Shown here one piece after another: positions 17,053 to 25,500 of a stretch of DNA of 64,000 nucleotides. Source of the stretch: Komagataeibacter saccharivorans (lineage in GTDB: Bacteria > Pseudomonadota > Alphaproteobacteria > Acetobacterales > Acetobacteraceae); the NCBI RefSeq assembly GCF_003207825.1, contig NZ_NKTY01000016.1, forward strand, positions 1-64,000, given 5' to 3'. The stretch's first letter is position 1, and each line of letters starts with the position of its first letter. The notes under the pieces are model-generated. The model saw only the letters and a list, made by a program, of their open reading frames with translations, was not told the DNA's origin and did not search any database. The position numbers and the translations under genes are program-made.

Positions 17053-17901
17053 ATGCCCGCACGCCCTTCCACCCCCATCCCGCCCGACCTGCACCGCGTC
17101 GCGCGGCTGGGCTGGCATGTCTATCCCGTGCGGCGGGGGTCGCGCGCGGCGTGCTTCCGTGGCGCGGTGGATGCCGCCACATGCGATATGGACACCATCG
17201 CCACATGGTGCGCGCGCTGGCCCGGCTGTGGCTGGCGGGTGGTGACGGGACCATCGGGGCTGTTCGCGCTGGATGTGGACCGCCCGGGCACCCATGCCGC
17301 CGATGGGGTGGCGGCGCTGGCCGCCCTCGTGCGCCAGCACGGTCCGCTGCCCCCACGCCCGATGACGCGCACCGGCGGGTCGGGCGGGGCGGTGCTGTTT
17401 TTCCGCCATCGTGGCGAATCCCTGCGCGGGCAGTCCGGCTGCCCCGCCCCCGGTCTGGACCCGCACCGGGGGCGGCAGGCCGTCACCATCCCGCCCGCCA
17501 TCCATGCCGCAACGGGCGGGGCCTATACATGGCGCGTCCCGCCGTGGCAGGTGCCGCCGCCGCCAATCCCGTCATGGCTTGCCCGGCTGCTGGCCCCGAC
17601 CGATGATACCCTGCCGCCCCCGCCGCGCCGTGTGGACAGCGCGCGGGCGCAGGGGGCGCTGGTGCGCGCGCTGCATGCGGTATGCGACGCGCCCGCGGGC
17701 ACGGCCAATACCACGCTGAACGCCCGCGCCTACGCGCTGGGCCGATGGTGCGGGGCGGGTCTGCTGGATGTGGCCACGGCGCGCGACACGCTGTTACACG
17801 CGGCGGCGCGGCGGCATATTCCTGTAGCCGAGGCACGGGCCACGGTCCGCTCCGGCCTGAATGCGGGCCAGCGCAATCCGCGCATGCCGCTTCATGGGTA
17901 A
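17053..17901 (+). CDS. Bifunctional primase/polymerase (Prim-Pol) domain protein
   Basis: A 282-residue phage replication protein with an N-terminal primase-polymerase fold of the AEP superfamily. Evidence is WHVYPVRRGSRAACFRGAVDAAT, TWCARWPGCGWRVVTGPSGLFALDVDRPG with catalytic acidic residues, and PMTRTGGSGGAVLFFRH. The C-terminal third resembles the helical extension of phage and plasmid primases. The ATG at 17053 begins just downstream of the putative promoter, so the message would have little or no leader; an in-frame TTG at 17017 overlaps the -35 box and is unlikely to be used. It is the first rightward gene of the prophage and precedes a VapE-type helicase. Confidence 0.88.
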   Translation: MPARPSTPIPPDLHRVARLGWHVYPVRRGSRAACFRGAVDAATCDMDTIATWCARWPGCGWRVVTGPSGLFALDVDRPGTHAADGVAALAALVRQHGPLPPRPMTRTGGSGGAVLFFRHRGESLRGQSGCPAPGLDPHRGRQAVTIPPAIHAATGGAYTWRVPPWQVPPPPIPSWLARLLAPTDDTLPPPPRRVDSARAQGALVRALHAVCDAPAGTANTTLNARAYALGRWCGAGLLDVATARDTLLHAAARRHIPVAEARATVRSGLNAGQRNPRMPLHG

Positions 17902-17932
17902 TGCGTTCCGTGCGTGCGGGGCAAAACCCTGT

Positions 17933-17946
17933 CCTGACATGTCAGG
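17933..17946. repeat. CCTGACA-GTCAGG palindrome, copy 1
   Basis: CCTGACATGTCAGG is a perfect 14-base palindrome just after the primase gene. A near-identical copy, CCTGACAGGTCAGG, lies upstream of the capsid gene at 30937-30950. Both are outside genes within the prophage. Confidence 0.55.
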
Positions 17947-18407
17947 GGTTACAAAACCCGCGCCCCCGCATCCCCGATCCATGGCTGCCGCCACCCTGTT
18001 TCAGCCCGTGCGCCGCGCCGCGCGGCAATCCCTGCACCCGTGCGGATGGCTGCTGATACGGGCCTCTTTTTACCCGAAAGAGCGGACGCGCCCGCACCCC
18101 GGCGCAGCGCCCTGCCGCCCACAGGGGCGGTCCTGCACGTTCGGTCGGGTGATGGGGTGGACCGCTCTTCTGTTCAGAAAAGCAGCGACGGCGACATTCC
18201 GCCATGTCCGGCTCCGTGCCGGAGCGCAGCACCTGTCCCTGCCGCCAGACCGGCTGGTATCGCGCCATCCGCTCCTTACCCGCAAAAGCGGGCACGCCTG
18301 CATCCCGTCATGCCCGGCAATGCGCCGGACGGCAGCAGCTATCCTGCCGCCAGCGCAGCCCGTTTTCCGGGGCCTGCGGGATCGATCCTGTCCATTCTCC
18401 TTTCCGC

Positions 18408-18435
18408 CCGCGCAGATCCCATGGGATCTGCGCGG
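18408..18435. repeat. Perfect 28-base palindrome
   Basis: The half CCGCGCAGATCCCA is followed directly by its exact reverse complement TGGGATCTGCGCGG, with no spacer. It lies about 120 bases upstream of the VapE-type helicase start. A dimeric protein site or a cruciform-forming origin element is plausible. Confidence 0.7.
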
Positions 18436-18554
18436 TTCAGCAGGGTCGGGCATGACCGCATCATGTTCGACGCACCGTTTCCACAGCCTGCCTCAGCCAG
18501 CCTGTATGCCGGTCATGCGCCGTGGCGGGCGGTGTTACGGGCTGCCCGCCCGTC

Positions 18555-19889
18555 ATGATGACCGGCACAGCCAGCAAAGGCCCCGCCATGTATGACCGCA
18601 CACCCGCCATGCCATGGGGCATGCCTGCCATGGCGGCGACGCCACCGGCTGCGTGGATGGACCTGCTGGTGCGCGGGCCGCGCGGGGTTGCGCCGTCGCT
18701 CAGCAACTGTCTGGTGCTGCTGGGGCACGATCCCGCCCTGCGCGGGCTGGTGGCGTGGGACGAATTCGCCTGCCGCAGCATGGTCACGCGCGCGCCGCCC
18801 CCGGCCTTTGACGGCGCGCCCCCGCCGCCGGGTCCATATCCACGCGCGATGGACGACATGGATGTCGCGCTGGTGCAGGCGTACATGCAGCGTGCCTATG
18901 GCCTGCCGGTCAGTCGCGCCGTAGCCGAACAGGCCAGCCGCACCGCCGCAGGGCTGTGCCGCCGCCATCCGGTGCGCGAATGGCTCGATGGCCTGCGCTG
19001 GGATGGCACGCCGCGCCTTGCGACGTGGCTGCATCATGCGCTGGGCACGGTGGATGATGGCTACCATGCCGCCGTGGGCACGCGTTTCCTTGCCGCCAGC
19101 GTGCGCCGGGTGCGCGAACCGGGCTGCAAGTTCGATTACGTGCCGGTTCTGGAGGGGCCGCAGGGCATGGGCAAAAGCCGCCTTCTGGCCGCGCTGTTCA
19201 GCCCGCCCTGGTTCAAGGACGACCTGCCGCGCGATCTGGGCGACAAGGACGCGGCGCAGGGCCTGCTGGGGGTATGGTGCGTGGAGCTGGGGGAACTGCA
19301 GGCGCTGGGGCGCAGTTCCAGCCGGGACGCCAAGGCGTTTTTCAGCCGCCAGCAGGACCGGTACCGCCCCAGCTACGGCGCATTTGAAGTGACGCGCCCC
19401 CGGCAATGCGTGTTCGCAGGCACGACGAACGAGCGTGAATACCTGACTGATCCCACCGGCAACCGCCGCTACTGGCCCATTAGCTGCACCCGCGCGGATA
19501 TTGACTGGGTCGCGGCATGGCGCGAACAGTTATGGGCGGAAGCGGCGGCGCGTGAGGCCACGGCCCCGATCCCCCTGTGGCTGGAGGACGCGCATCTGCA
19601 CGCCGCCGCCCGGCAGGCGCAGGATACCCGCATGCACGAAGACCCGTGGCATGATCCCGTCAACGCATGGCTGCGCACCCGTGGCGCGGCCAGCGTGCGA
19701 ATGGCCGACGTGCTGCATATGGCGCTGGGCCTGCCGCGCGACCGGCAGAACCGGGCCAGCCAGAACCGTGCGGCCAGCGTATTGCGCGCGCTGGGCTGGA
19801 CACGGCGCAAGATCCGCAGCGGCACGGAGACATACTGGGCATGGTCAGCAGCGCCCGAGGGCGATGCAGGCCCGCAGCCGGGATCATGA
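18555..19889 (+). CDS. VapE-type (virulence-associated E) phage replicative helicase/ATPase
   Basis: A 444-residue protein of the virulence-associated E family, P-loop ATPases that act as replicative helicases in phages and phage satellites. The Walker A motif EGPQGMGKS is near residue 200. It is followed by KDAAQGLLGVWCVELGEL (Walker B region), KAFFSRQQDRYRPSYG, and the sensor-like FAGTTNEREYLTDPTGNRRYWPI. The N-terminal region WLDGLRWDGTPRLATWLHHALG is also typical. Two adjacent ATGs at 18555 and 18558 are the likeliest starts; 18588 is an alternative and none has a strong ribosome binding site. With the upstream primase it forms the replication module. Confidence 0.9.
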   Translation: MMTGTASKGPAMYDRTPAMPWGMPAMAATPPAAWMDLLVRGPRGVAPSLSNCLVLLGHDPALRGLVAWDEFACRSMVTRAPPPAFDGAPPPPGPYPRAMDDMDVALVQAYMQRAYGLPVSRAVAEQASRTAAGLCRRHPVREWLDGLRWDGTPRLATWLHHALGTVDDGYHAAVGTRFLAASVRRVREPGCKFDYVPVLEGPQGMGKSRLLAALFSPPWFKDDLPRDLGDKDAAQGLLGVWCVELGELQALGRSSSRDAKAFFSRQQDRYRPSYGAFEVTRPRQCVFAGTTNEREYLTDPTGNRRYWPISCTRADIDWVAAWREQLWAEAAAREATAPIPLWLEDAHLHAAARQAQDTRMHEDPWHDPVNAWLRTRGAASVRMADVLHMALGLPRDRQNRASQNRAASVLRALGWTRRKIRSGTETYWAWSAAPEGDAGPQPGS

Positions 19890-20523
19890 TGGCGGTGGGC
19901 GGTTGTGGCGTATCGGGGCCGTCACGCCTTCGATAGCGGAGTGACGGCAGGGCCTGACCGGCTCCCGCCCGCGACCACATGCCAGCGGACAGGCGGTGTT
20001 CCCCTGTGCCGTTCTGGTCAGTTTCCCGGTTTCCGGCGGCGCGGGCGTCTGTTCCCTCCGTTCCGCAGGGGTGCGGCCATATGTACGGGCTTCGATAACC
20101 CTGTATCCCAAAGGGGAGGGAACACAGGGAACATGCCCTGCCTTTCCGCACCACCACATGGCTACAAAGCGCCGCGCAACCGCCCCGGCGTTCTGCACGG
20201 TCATTTTCCGGGCACGCGATCCCCGCCAGCTCCGAACCCGTGCCGCCCGTGGGAACAGCCGCGCGCTACCATCCATGGTGTCCGGTCAGGTGACGGGCAG
20301 CCGTGCCCCTTTGTTGCACGACGCCGGCTGGCGCAGATGTCCCGGATACATGGCGGCAGGACGGCGTGCCGTTCAGTCAGGGCAGGGGTGGATATATCCC
20401 CTTCGGGCAAGGGACGTGGGGATTTCGGGCCGCCGTCCGGCGGGGCGATCGGGTACGGGACGCGCTGCCTGCATGACGAATCGTTAGAATGATCCTGTCG
20501 CACACCGTCGCACAGGAAATATC
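19890..20523. other. Gap between helicase and DUF6456-like gene
   Basis: About 630 bases. Frames of 160-195 codons are open on the plus strand, but their translations show no recognisable domain or start signal and look compositional. The right end contains a 10-base-phased direct repeat (20497-20514) just before the next gene. One or more small unknown phage genes cannot be excluded. Confidence 0.45.
20497..20514. repeat. GTCGCACA direct repeat, one helical turn apart
   Basis: GTCGCACA occurs at 20497-20504 and again at 20507-20514, a 10-base period, placing the two copies on the same DNA face. It overlaps the ribosome-binding region (CAGGA) of the gene starting at 20524. It could bind a regulator of this gene. 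Confidence 0.4.
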
Positions 20524-21108
20524 ATGGCCGTACCGCATAGCCGCACCCCCGTTGCCCCCACGCCCGCGCGCAATAACCCCGATGGCGTTCCCCACCGTAT
20601 TGCCGCCCTGCTGCGTGCGGACCGGCGGGCACGGCTGCTGGCGCGTGACATTGCAGCCGGGCTGAAGCCGGACATGGGCACGGACGGTCCCGCCGCCAGC
20701 GCCCGCGTGGTGGAAACTGTCCAGATCGACATGGCGCCGCGCACGCGTCCGCACACCGTGCGCCGGTTCAGTGATACCTGCACGCTGGACCGGCTGTTCC
20801 ACCGCGTCAACGCCGCCCTGACTGCCGACCAGCATGCGGCGGGCCTGCGTTTTCGGGCCTGCTGGCTGCGCAGCACGCGCCATGGCGGACTGGTGCAGCG
20901 CTACACGCCCCATACCGGCAGCGGGTCAGGCACCCTGGAGGAAACCGAGGCCAGCGTACACGCCCGCCGTGCAATAGATCGCGCGCTGTCCCTGCTGACA
21001 CCGGCCCGCGCCCGCGTTGTCTGTGCGGTATGCGGCATGGACGAAAATCCCGGCACCCGCATCCGCACGCTGCATATGGCGCTGGATATCCTGCACGAAC
21101 GGTGGTGA
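20524..21108 (+). CDS. DUF6456-like phage protein
   Basis: A 194-residue protein of unknown function. Its middle and end (LTADQHAAGLRFRACWLRS, ARRAIDRALSLLTPARARVVCAVCGMDENPGTR and LHMALDILHERW) follow the layout of DUF6456 proteins, alphaproteobacterial proteins with an AGxRFR helix, a VC(C/A)xxG turn and a terminal LxxALDxLxxxY helix. The match is by eye. The ATG at 20524 has AGGA seven bases upstream. Its position at the end of the early genes, before the structural genes, is where phages often keep a late-gene activator or antiterminator, but no DNA-binding motif is certain. Confidence 0.6.
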   Translation: MAVPHSRTPVAPTPARNNPDGVPHRIAALLRADRRARLLARDIAAGLKPDMGTDGPAASARVVETVQIDMAPRTRPHTVRRFSDTCTLDRLFHRVNAALTADQHAAGLRFRACWLRSTRHGGLVQRYTPHTGSGSGTLEETEASVHARRAIDRALSLLTPARARVVCAVCGMDENPGTRIRTLHMALDILHERW

Positions 21109-21470
21109 GGGCAGGGAGCGCGTGTGCCCCCATTGTCCATTGTCGGCTGCGTCCGTATCCGCGCACGGGTCTGGCGGTCATGCGGCAATGGCGTCATGGG
21201 ACGGAAATGTCATGACCTGTCTATGGCCTGCCTGCCACGCGGGCTATCGGCACGCACGCCGCCATCGCCCGGTATCCACGGAATCCCGATGACCTCAACC
21301 ACAACCAGCCATGCCCGTCTCTGCGTGCCCGCAGGGATTTCGGCAGTTATGCCATGGCATGGGATGTCGTGCCTGTGCTGGCTTCCGGGGCCGGTCATGG
21401 GGTCAGGATTGCACGGCTGCTGGCGTATCCGTCGTGGCGCCGATGCGGCGTGGCGTGGTATGGCAAGGGT
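21109..21470. other. Gap before the EamA transporter
   Basis: About 360 bases without a convincing gene. The frame of the downstream transporter is open from 21354, but hydrophobic, family-like sequence begins only at 21471. No clear terminator or promoter was seen. Confidence 0.4.
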
Positions 21471-22556
21471 ATGAACAGAACCGGTCTCTGCCTTGCCCTG
21501 CTGTCCGCCGTGCTGTTTGGCATCAGCACGCCCTTTGCCAAGCTGCTGCTGGGCGGCATGACGCCACAGATGGCGGCGGGGCTGCTGTATCTGGGTTCGG
21601 GAACCGGGCTTGCGCTGGTGCTGGCCGCGCGGCGGGCGCTGCGGCTGCCCACGCATGATGAAGCGCCCCTGACGCGCGCCGATGTGCCGTGCCTGCTGGC
21701 GGTGATTGCCAGTGGTGGCGTGGCGGGGCCGCTGCTGCTCATGATCGGGCTGGCGCGCACGGATGCGGCCAGTGCGTCGCTGCTGCTGAATCTGGAAAGC
21801 ATCGCGACGCTGCTGATTGCGTGGGTCGTGTTCCGTGAAAACGTGGATCGCAGGCTTATGCTGGGCGCGCTGGCCATCGTGCTGGGCGCGGGCGTGCTGT
21901 CGTGGCAGGGGCATGCGACGCTGGCCCCCGGCGCGCTGTATATCGCCGCCGCCTGCCTGTGCTGGGGGATCGACAATAACCTGAGCGGGCGGCTGTCGGC
22001 GGCTGACCCGGTGCGGATCGCCATGATAAAGGGCGTGGCGGCGGGCAGCGTGAACCTTCTGGTCGCGCTGCTGGTGCAGCGTGCGGGCCTGCCGGGGGCG
22101 GGGATTGCCGCCGGGGCCGCCGTGGTGGGCTTTCTGGGCTATGGCGTAAGTCTTGTGCTGTTCATGCTGGGCCTGCGCCACCTTGGGGCGGCGCGGACGG
22201 GGGCGTATTTTGCGCTGGCGCCCTTCATGGGGGCGGTCATGTCGCTGTTCGTATTCCATACGCATGATATTGCGCGCCTGCTGGTGGCCGGGGTGCTGAT
22301 GGGGATCGGGCTATGGCTGCACCTGACCGAACGCCATTCCCATTACCATGTGCATGAACCCATGGAGCACACCCATCGCCATACGCACGATGCCCACCAC
22401 CAGCACACCCATGGCCCCGACGACCCGCCGGGCGAACCGCATACCCACCGGCACGTCCATACCGAACTGGCGCACACCCACGCCCATTACCCGGACCTGC
22501 ACCATCGGCACGGTCACGATCATGACCATGAATCCGGGCATACCCATGCCGCGTAA
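21471..22556 (+). CDS. EamA/DMT-family transporter with histidine-rich tail
   Basis: A 361-residue inner-membrane protein of the drug/metabolite transporter superfamily, with two EamA repeats and about ten helices (MNRTGLCLALLSAVLFGISTPFAKLLLGG at the start). The C-terminal 70 or so residues are strikingly histidine-rich, with repeated HTH, HRH and HDHDHE units (roughly 40 per cent His), suggesting binding of Ni, Co, Zn or Cu on the cytoplasmic side. The ATG at 21471 is chosen because the first helix follows at once. The gene sits inside the prophage between replication and packaging genes and is not a phage function, so it is probably cargo expressed in the lysogen. The transported substrate is unknown. 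Confidence 0.87.
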   Translation: MNRTGLCLALLSAVLFGISTPFAKLLLGGMTPQMAAGLLYLGSGTGLALVLAARRALRLPTHDEAPLTRADVPCLLAVIASGGVAGPLLLMIGLARTDAASASLLLNLESIATLLIAWVVFRENVDRRLMLGALAIVLGAGVLSWQGHATLAPGALYIAAACLCWGIDNNLSGRLSAADPVRIAMIKGVAAGSVNLLVALLVQRAGLPGAGIAAGAAVVGFLGYGVSLVLFMLGLRHLGAARTGAYFALAPFMGAVMSLFVFHTHDIARLLVAGVLMGIGLWLHLTERHSHYHVHEPMEHTHRHTHDAHHQHTHGPDDPPGEPHTHRHVHTELAHTHAHYPDLHHRHGHDHDHESGHTHAA

Positions 22557-22757
22557 GGCCGGACGGGAAGGATGCCCGTAATCGCGCATCCGGCGCGCGA
22601 CGAGTGATGGATACGCCCATCGGCCTGTATGGGATGAAGGGCCGGCAGGTGCGGCATTGACCGCTGTAACGACCATGTCGGTCATGCCCGTGCAAGACGC
22701 AGGGATGGTTCCCGTAAATGACTTGCAGGCGGTATCTGTTGTTCTGGATGGTGCTTA

Positions 22758-23528
22758 TCAGTCCCTGAAAATACCGGATCTGTGCAACGCTTTTTCGAGG
22801 ATGTTCCGCATTTTGGTATCGGATGCCGCTTTCAGGTCGGAAAACTTTATTTTGCGGGGGTGGAACCTGTTTATCCCCTCCACATGGTCTTCAAACATCC
22901 GGGTGAATTCCTCCGGGTCCTGCCAGTTCAGCATGTTCAGGTCCCAGTACGCGTAATCCCACCATCTGATCTGAAGCATTTTTTCGATGATTCTATCATC
23001 AAACCGCATCTTTATTATTCTGGCCGGATTGCCGCCAACGATGGCGTAGGGGGGCACATCCTTCGTGACGACCGACCCGGCGGCCACGACCGCGCCGTCA
23101 TGAATTGTAATGCCGCCCTTGACCATGACCCTGGTGCCGATCCAGCAGTCATTACCAATGACTATTCTGCCATAATCCGTATCGAACGGCAGTATTTTCC
23201 AGTCCCTGCCGTGCTGATGCGCCAGTTCGCGGTAATAATCATCCGTCGTAACCGGGCTGGAGGTTACGAAATCGACCGGATGAATCTTGCTGAAATCGGT
23301 AAAGCCATGGGAAATGGACGAATACCTGCCCACGGATACATCCGCATAGATTTTTGAAAAGGAATAGGAAAACGCCCCGCACTGAAAAAGCGTATTGGTC
23401 TTGAACCAGGTATGGCTTTCTATTTCAGCCGATTCATTTTTGCATTGTATGAATATTTTTTTGTTATCGACATTGATATTGTTTTGTTCAAGAGCGTTTA
23501 TCAGTTCTTTATTTGAAATTATTTTCAT
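22758..23528 (-). CDS. CatB-like (XAT) hexapeptide O-acetyltransferase
   Basis: A 256-residue left-handed beta-helix acetyltransferase of the xenobiotic acetyltransferase / CatB type. Evidence is [12 protein letters not shown], the long [49 protein letters not shown] hexapeptide run, and [20 protein letters not shown], a family signature after the helix. It would transfer acetyl from acetyl-CoA to a sugar or small molecule. The first 60 codons and the upstream region are markedly AT-rich compared with the phage genes, a sign of separate acquisition. It is transcribed against the phage genes. O-acetylation of surface polysaccharide, which could alter phage receptors, is a reasonable guess; drug modification is also possible. 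Confidence 0.88.
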   Translation of the reverse strand: MKIISNKELINALEQNNINVDNKKIFIQCKNESAEIESHTWFKTNTLFQCGAFSYSFSKIYADVSVGRYSSISHGFTDFSKIHPVDFVTSSPVTTDDYYRELAHQHGRDWKILPFDTDYGRIVIGNDCWIGTRVMVKGGITIHDGAVVAAGSVVTKDVPPYAIVGGNPARIIKMRFDDRIIEKMLQIRWWDYAYWDLNMLNWQDPEEFTRMFEDHVEGINRFHPRKIKFSDLKAASDTKMRNILEKALHRSGIFRD

Positions 23529-23891
23529 GCGATTGATCCCCCCTTATATCGCTCCGATACTGATTCTGCATGTAAAAAACTGTTCAATGATCTTTTTTCA
23601 TATAATAGTGAAACAAAATATAGAATTAAAATTTACACCATAAATATCCTGTTTTATCTATCATCCATGCACTTCTGTACATAAAATATCCCCATTTACT
23701 ACTGAATTCTGGTTATATATGCCATGCTGATACCTGTGTGATAACCAATGCCTGCCCTTTTTTGCAAAATCATGGCGGATACTTCCGCAGGGCGCGCGGA
23801 TTGACACCATCCCCGCCCCAAACCAACATGTGTGTCCGTAAAGGGCTGTTTCGGGTGCCGGGGCTGCCGGAGGACGCGAAAGGGTGGCGTG
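23529..23891. promoter_or_regulatory. AT-rich divergent intergenic region
   Basis: About 360 bases between the minus-strand acetyltransferase and the plus-strand gene at 23892. The left half (about 23530-23740) is strongly AT-rich and probably holds the acetyltransferase promoter. No gene is supported. Confidence 0.45.
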
Positions 23892-24941
23892 ATGGACTGG
23901 TACGAAGGCTGGCGTGAAGCGGATCTGCCATCATGGCTGGCGACGCCACGGCAGGATTTTGACCGTCTGGCCGCAGTACTCCTGCCCGAAGCGGGCAATC
24001 TGCTGGTAACGCAGGGGGTTTTTGCCCCGCTTGGCGCGGTGCTGGACCAGCGTGGCGGCATCGAACGGGTGGATAATCCGCCCGACACGGCGGATGCGGA
24101 AGGCCAGCTTGCCCATGTGCAGGGCCTGCTGCGTGACAGGGTGCGTGCTGGCCCGCGCCGGGCGGCGGCATGTGTGGTCAACTGCACCGTCATCCTGCCC
24201 GGACAGAATGATCCGGGCACGGCGGCCATTGTCATGTGCGCCCATCGTGATGGCACGGCGGCGCAGATCGTGTTTCCCTATGGCTTCATCAACGGACAGG
24301 TGAAGTTCGACGCCCCGCTGCTGGAGGACGGGATACAGGACATTTTCCCGCCCATCCGGCTGCGGCCCTACGTCCGCAGCCATCCTGCGCGGGCGGCGGG
24401 CTATACCATTGGTGTTTTTGTGGTCCACGGCATTGACCGGGCCGAAGTGCTGCGCCGTTTTGCCATGACCGATAGCGGCGTGGCGGAGGATGCGCGCCCG
24501 GCCTGCCGCGCCGTGGCCTCACTGCCGGGGGGATGGACCGCGCTGTGGTGCAACAGCGCCGACGATGCCCGCGCCCACCTTGCCACCCTGCCGGAACGCG
24601 GGGCGGGGGCCACCATCGTCACCTCCTTTATCGACGAACCCGCCTATCGCAGCGCCGCCGCCTGTTACCGCGACGGGGTGGAAATCTGGTCCGTCACCCA
24701 TGATGGCGCGACAGGCCCGCATGACCTGAACGTAACCGGCACGCCGCCTGCGCAGTTGTCCGACATCATCGCGGATATGGAAAAGGAGGAGGCCGATTGC
24801 GGCTATCCGCCCGGCGCGATTGATTTCTGGTTCGACATTCCCGTCGCCCTTGTCCAGTGCGTAACCGGTTTCAGCTACTGCCAGATTGATGAAAACACGC
24901 CTGTTTTCAACAAGATAGTCGAAAACGACCTGCCTGCGTAA
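23892..24941 (+). CDS. Unknown protein in prophage cargo region
   Basis: A 349-residue soluble protein not assigned to a family. It begins MDWYEGWREADLPSWLATP and has no signal peptide or membrane helix. The middle contains LRPYVRSHPARAAGYTIGVFVVHGIDRAEVLRRF, and the last 90 residues (SVTHDGATGPHDLNVTGTPP to QLSDIIADMEKEEADCGYPPGAIDFWFDIPVALVQCVTGFSY) are rich in acidic and aromatic residues, a style often seen in immunity-type or effector-associated proteins. That comparison is only an impression. The ATG at 23892 is favoured over an upstream start because the preceding residues are Cys/Arg-rich junk. It lies between an acetyltransferase and the terminase genes. Confidence 0.65.
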   Translation: MDWYEGWREADLPSWLATPRQDFDRLAAVLLPEAGNLLVTQGVFAPLGAVLDQRGGIERVDNPPDTADAEGQLAHVQGLLRDRVRAGPRRAAACVVNCTVILPGQNDPGTAAIVMCAHRDGTAAQIVFPYGFINGQVKFDAPLLEDGIQDIFPPIRLRPYVRSHPARAAGYTIGVFVVHGIDRAEVLRRFAMTDSGVAEDARPACRAVASLPGGWTALWCNSADDARAHLATLPERGAGATIVTSFIDEPAYRSAAACYRDGVEIWSVTHDGATGPHDLNVTGTPPAQLSDIIADMEKEEADCGYPPGAIDFWFDIPVALVQCVTGFSYCQIDENTPVFNKIVENDLPA

Positions 24942-25104
24942 GATATGGCGGCCCGTGGGCGCATGCGGCCCTGAAATACTGCGTACCGCGCGATGTATTT
25001 GCTGCCTGCATGGTTTTTCGACATAAGGATCACATCATGAGACAGCCGCGCCCGGTGGCCGCCAACGCGGTGCCGGGCGCTGGCGTTTACGGAGAAAACC
25101 CGCC

Positions 25105-25500
25105 ATGCCCCAGCACCCTGCCACGGCTGCGCGGCGGGGTGGCTACAGCCGGAAACTGGCCGAGGAAATCTGCATCCGTCTGGCGGACGGTCACAGCCTG
25201 CGCGCCATATGCGCGGATGCGGGCATGCCGCACCGGGCTACCGTGTTCCGCTGGCTGCGTGACAATGCCAGCTTCCGCGCCCTGTACGCCGCCGCGCGCG
25301 AAGCCGCCGCCGATACACTGGCCGAGGAAATCATAGCCATAGCCGACCACGCCACCGGCCGCGATGACGTGCCCGCCATCAAGCTGCGCATGGAAGCGCG
25401 CATGTGGGTCGCAACCCGCCTGCGTGCCCCCGCCGAACGCCGGGGGGAAGGCCAGCCCGCCATCACCGTCACGATCACGCCCGATGACGCAGCCCTTTAG
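25105..25500 (+). CDS. Terminase small subunit
   Basis: A 131-residue DNA-recognition subunit of the packaging motor. The N-terminal half holds an HTH (YSRKLAEEICIRLADGHSLRAICADAGMPHRATVFRWL, about residues 14-50) as in phage terminase small subunits that bind the packaging site. The rest is helical and would oligomerise. It starts the late region, and its end overlaps the large subunit gene by 17 bases in another frame, indicating coupled translation. ACGGAG precedes the start. Confidence 0.87.
   Translation: MPQHPATAARRGGYSRKLAEEICIRLADGHSLRAICADAGMPHRATVFRWLRDNASFRALYAAAREAAADTLAEEIIAIADHATGRDDVPAIKLRMEARMWVATRLRAPAERRGEGQPAITVTITPDDAAL

Larger units (their letters stand above)
17902..18554 (+). 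other. Gap between primase and helicase genes, with two palindromes
   Basis: About 650 bases. Frames open across it but their translations are Arg/Pro-rich without domain character. It carries CCTGACATGTCAGG at 17933-17946 and a perfect 28-base palindrome at 18408-18435. A cis-acting role such as replication origin, regulator site or terminator is more likely than a coding role. Confidence 0.5.

Noticed and set aside
17861-18595. A 244-codon plus-strand frame between primase and helicase genes
   Set aside because: The translation is Arg/Pro/Ala-rich with no domain, its start lies inside the primase gene and it runs into the helicase gene. It looks like a by-product of high GC content.
19905-20492. 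Overlapping 160-195-codon plus-strand frames after the helicase gene
   Set aside because: No ribosome binding site or protein-like pattern was found, and several frames are open at once over the same DNA.
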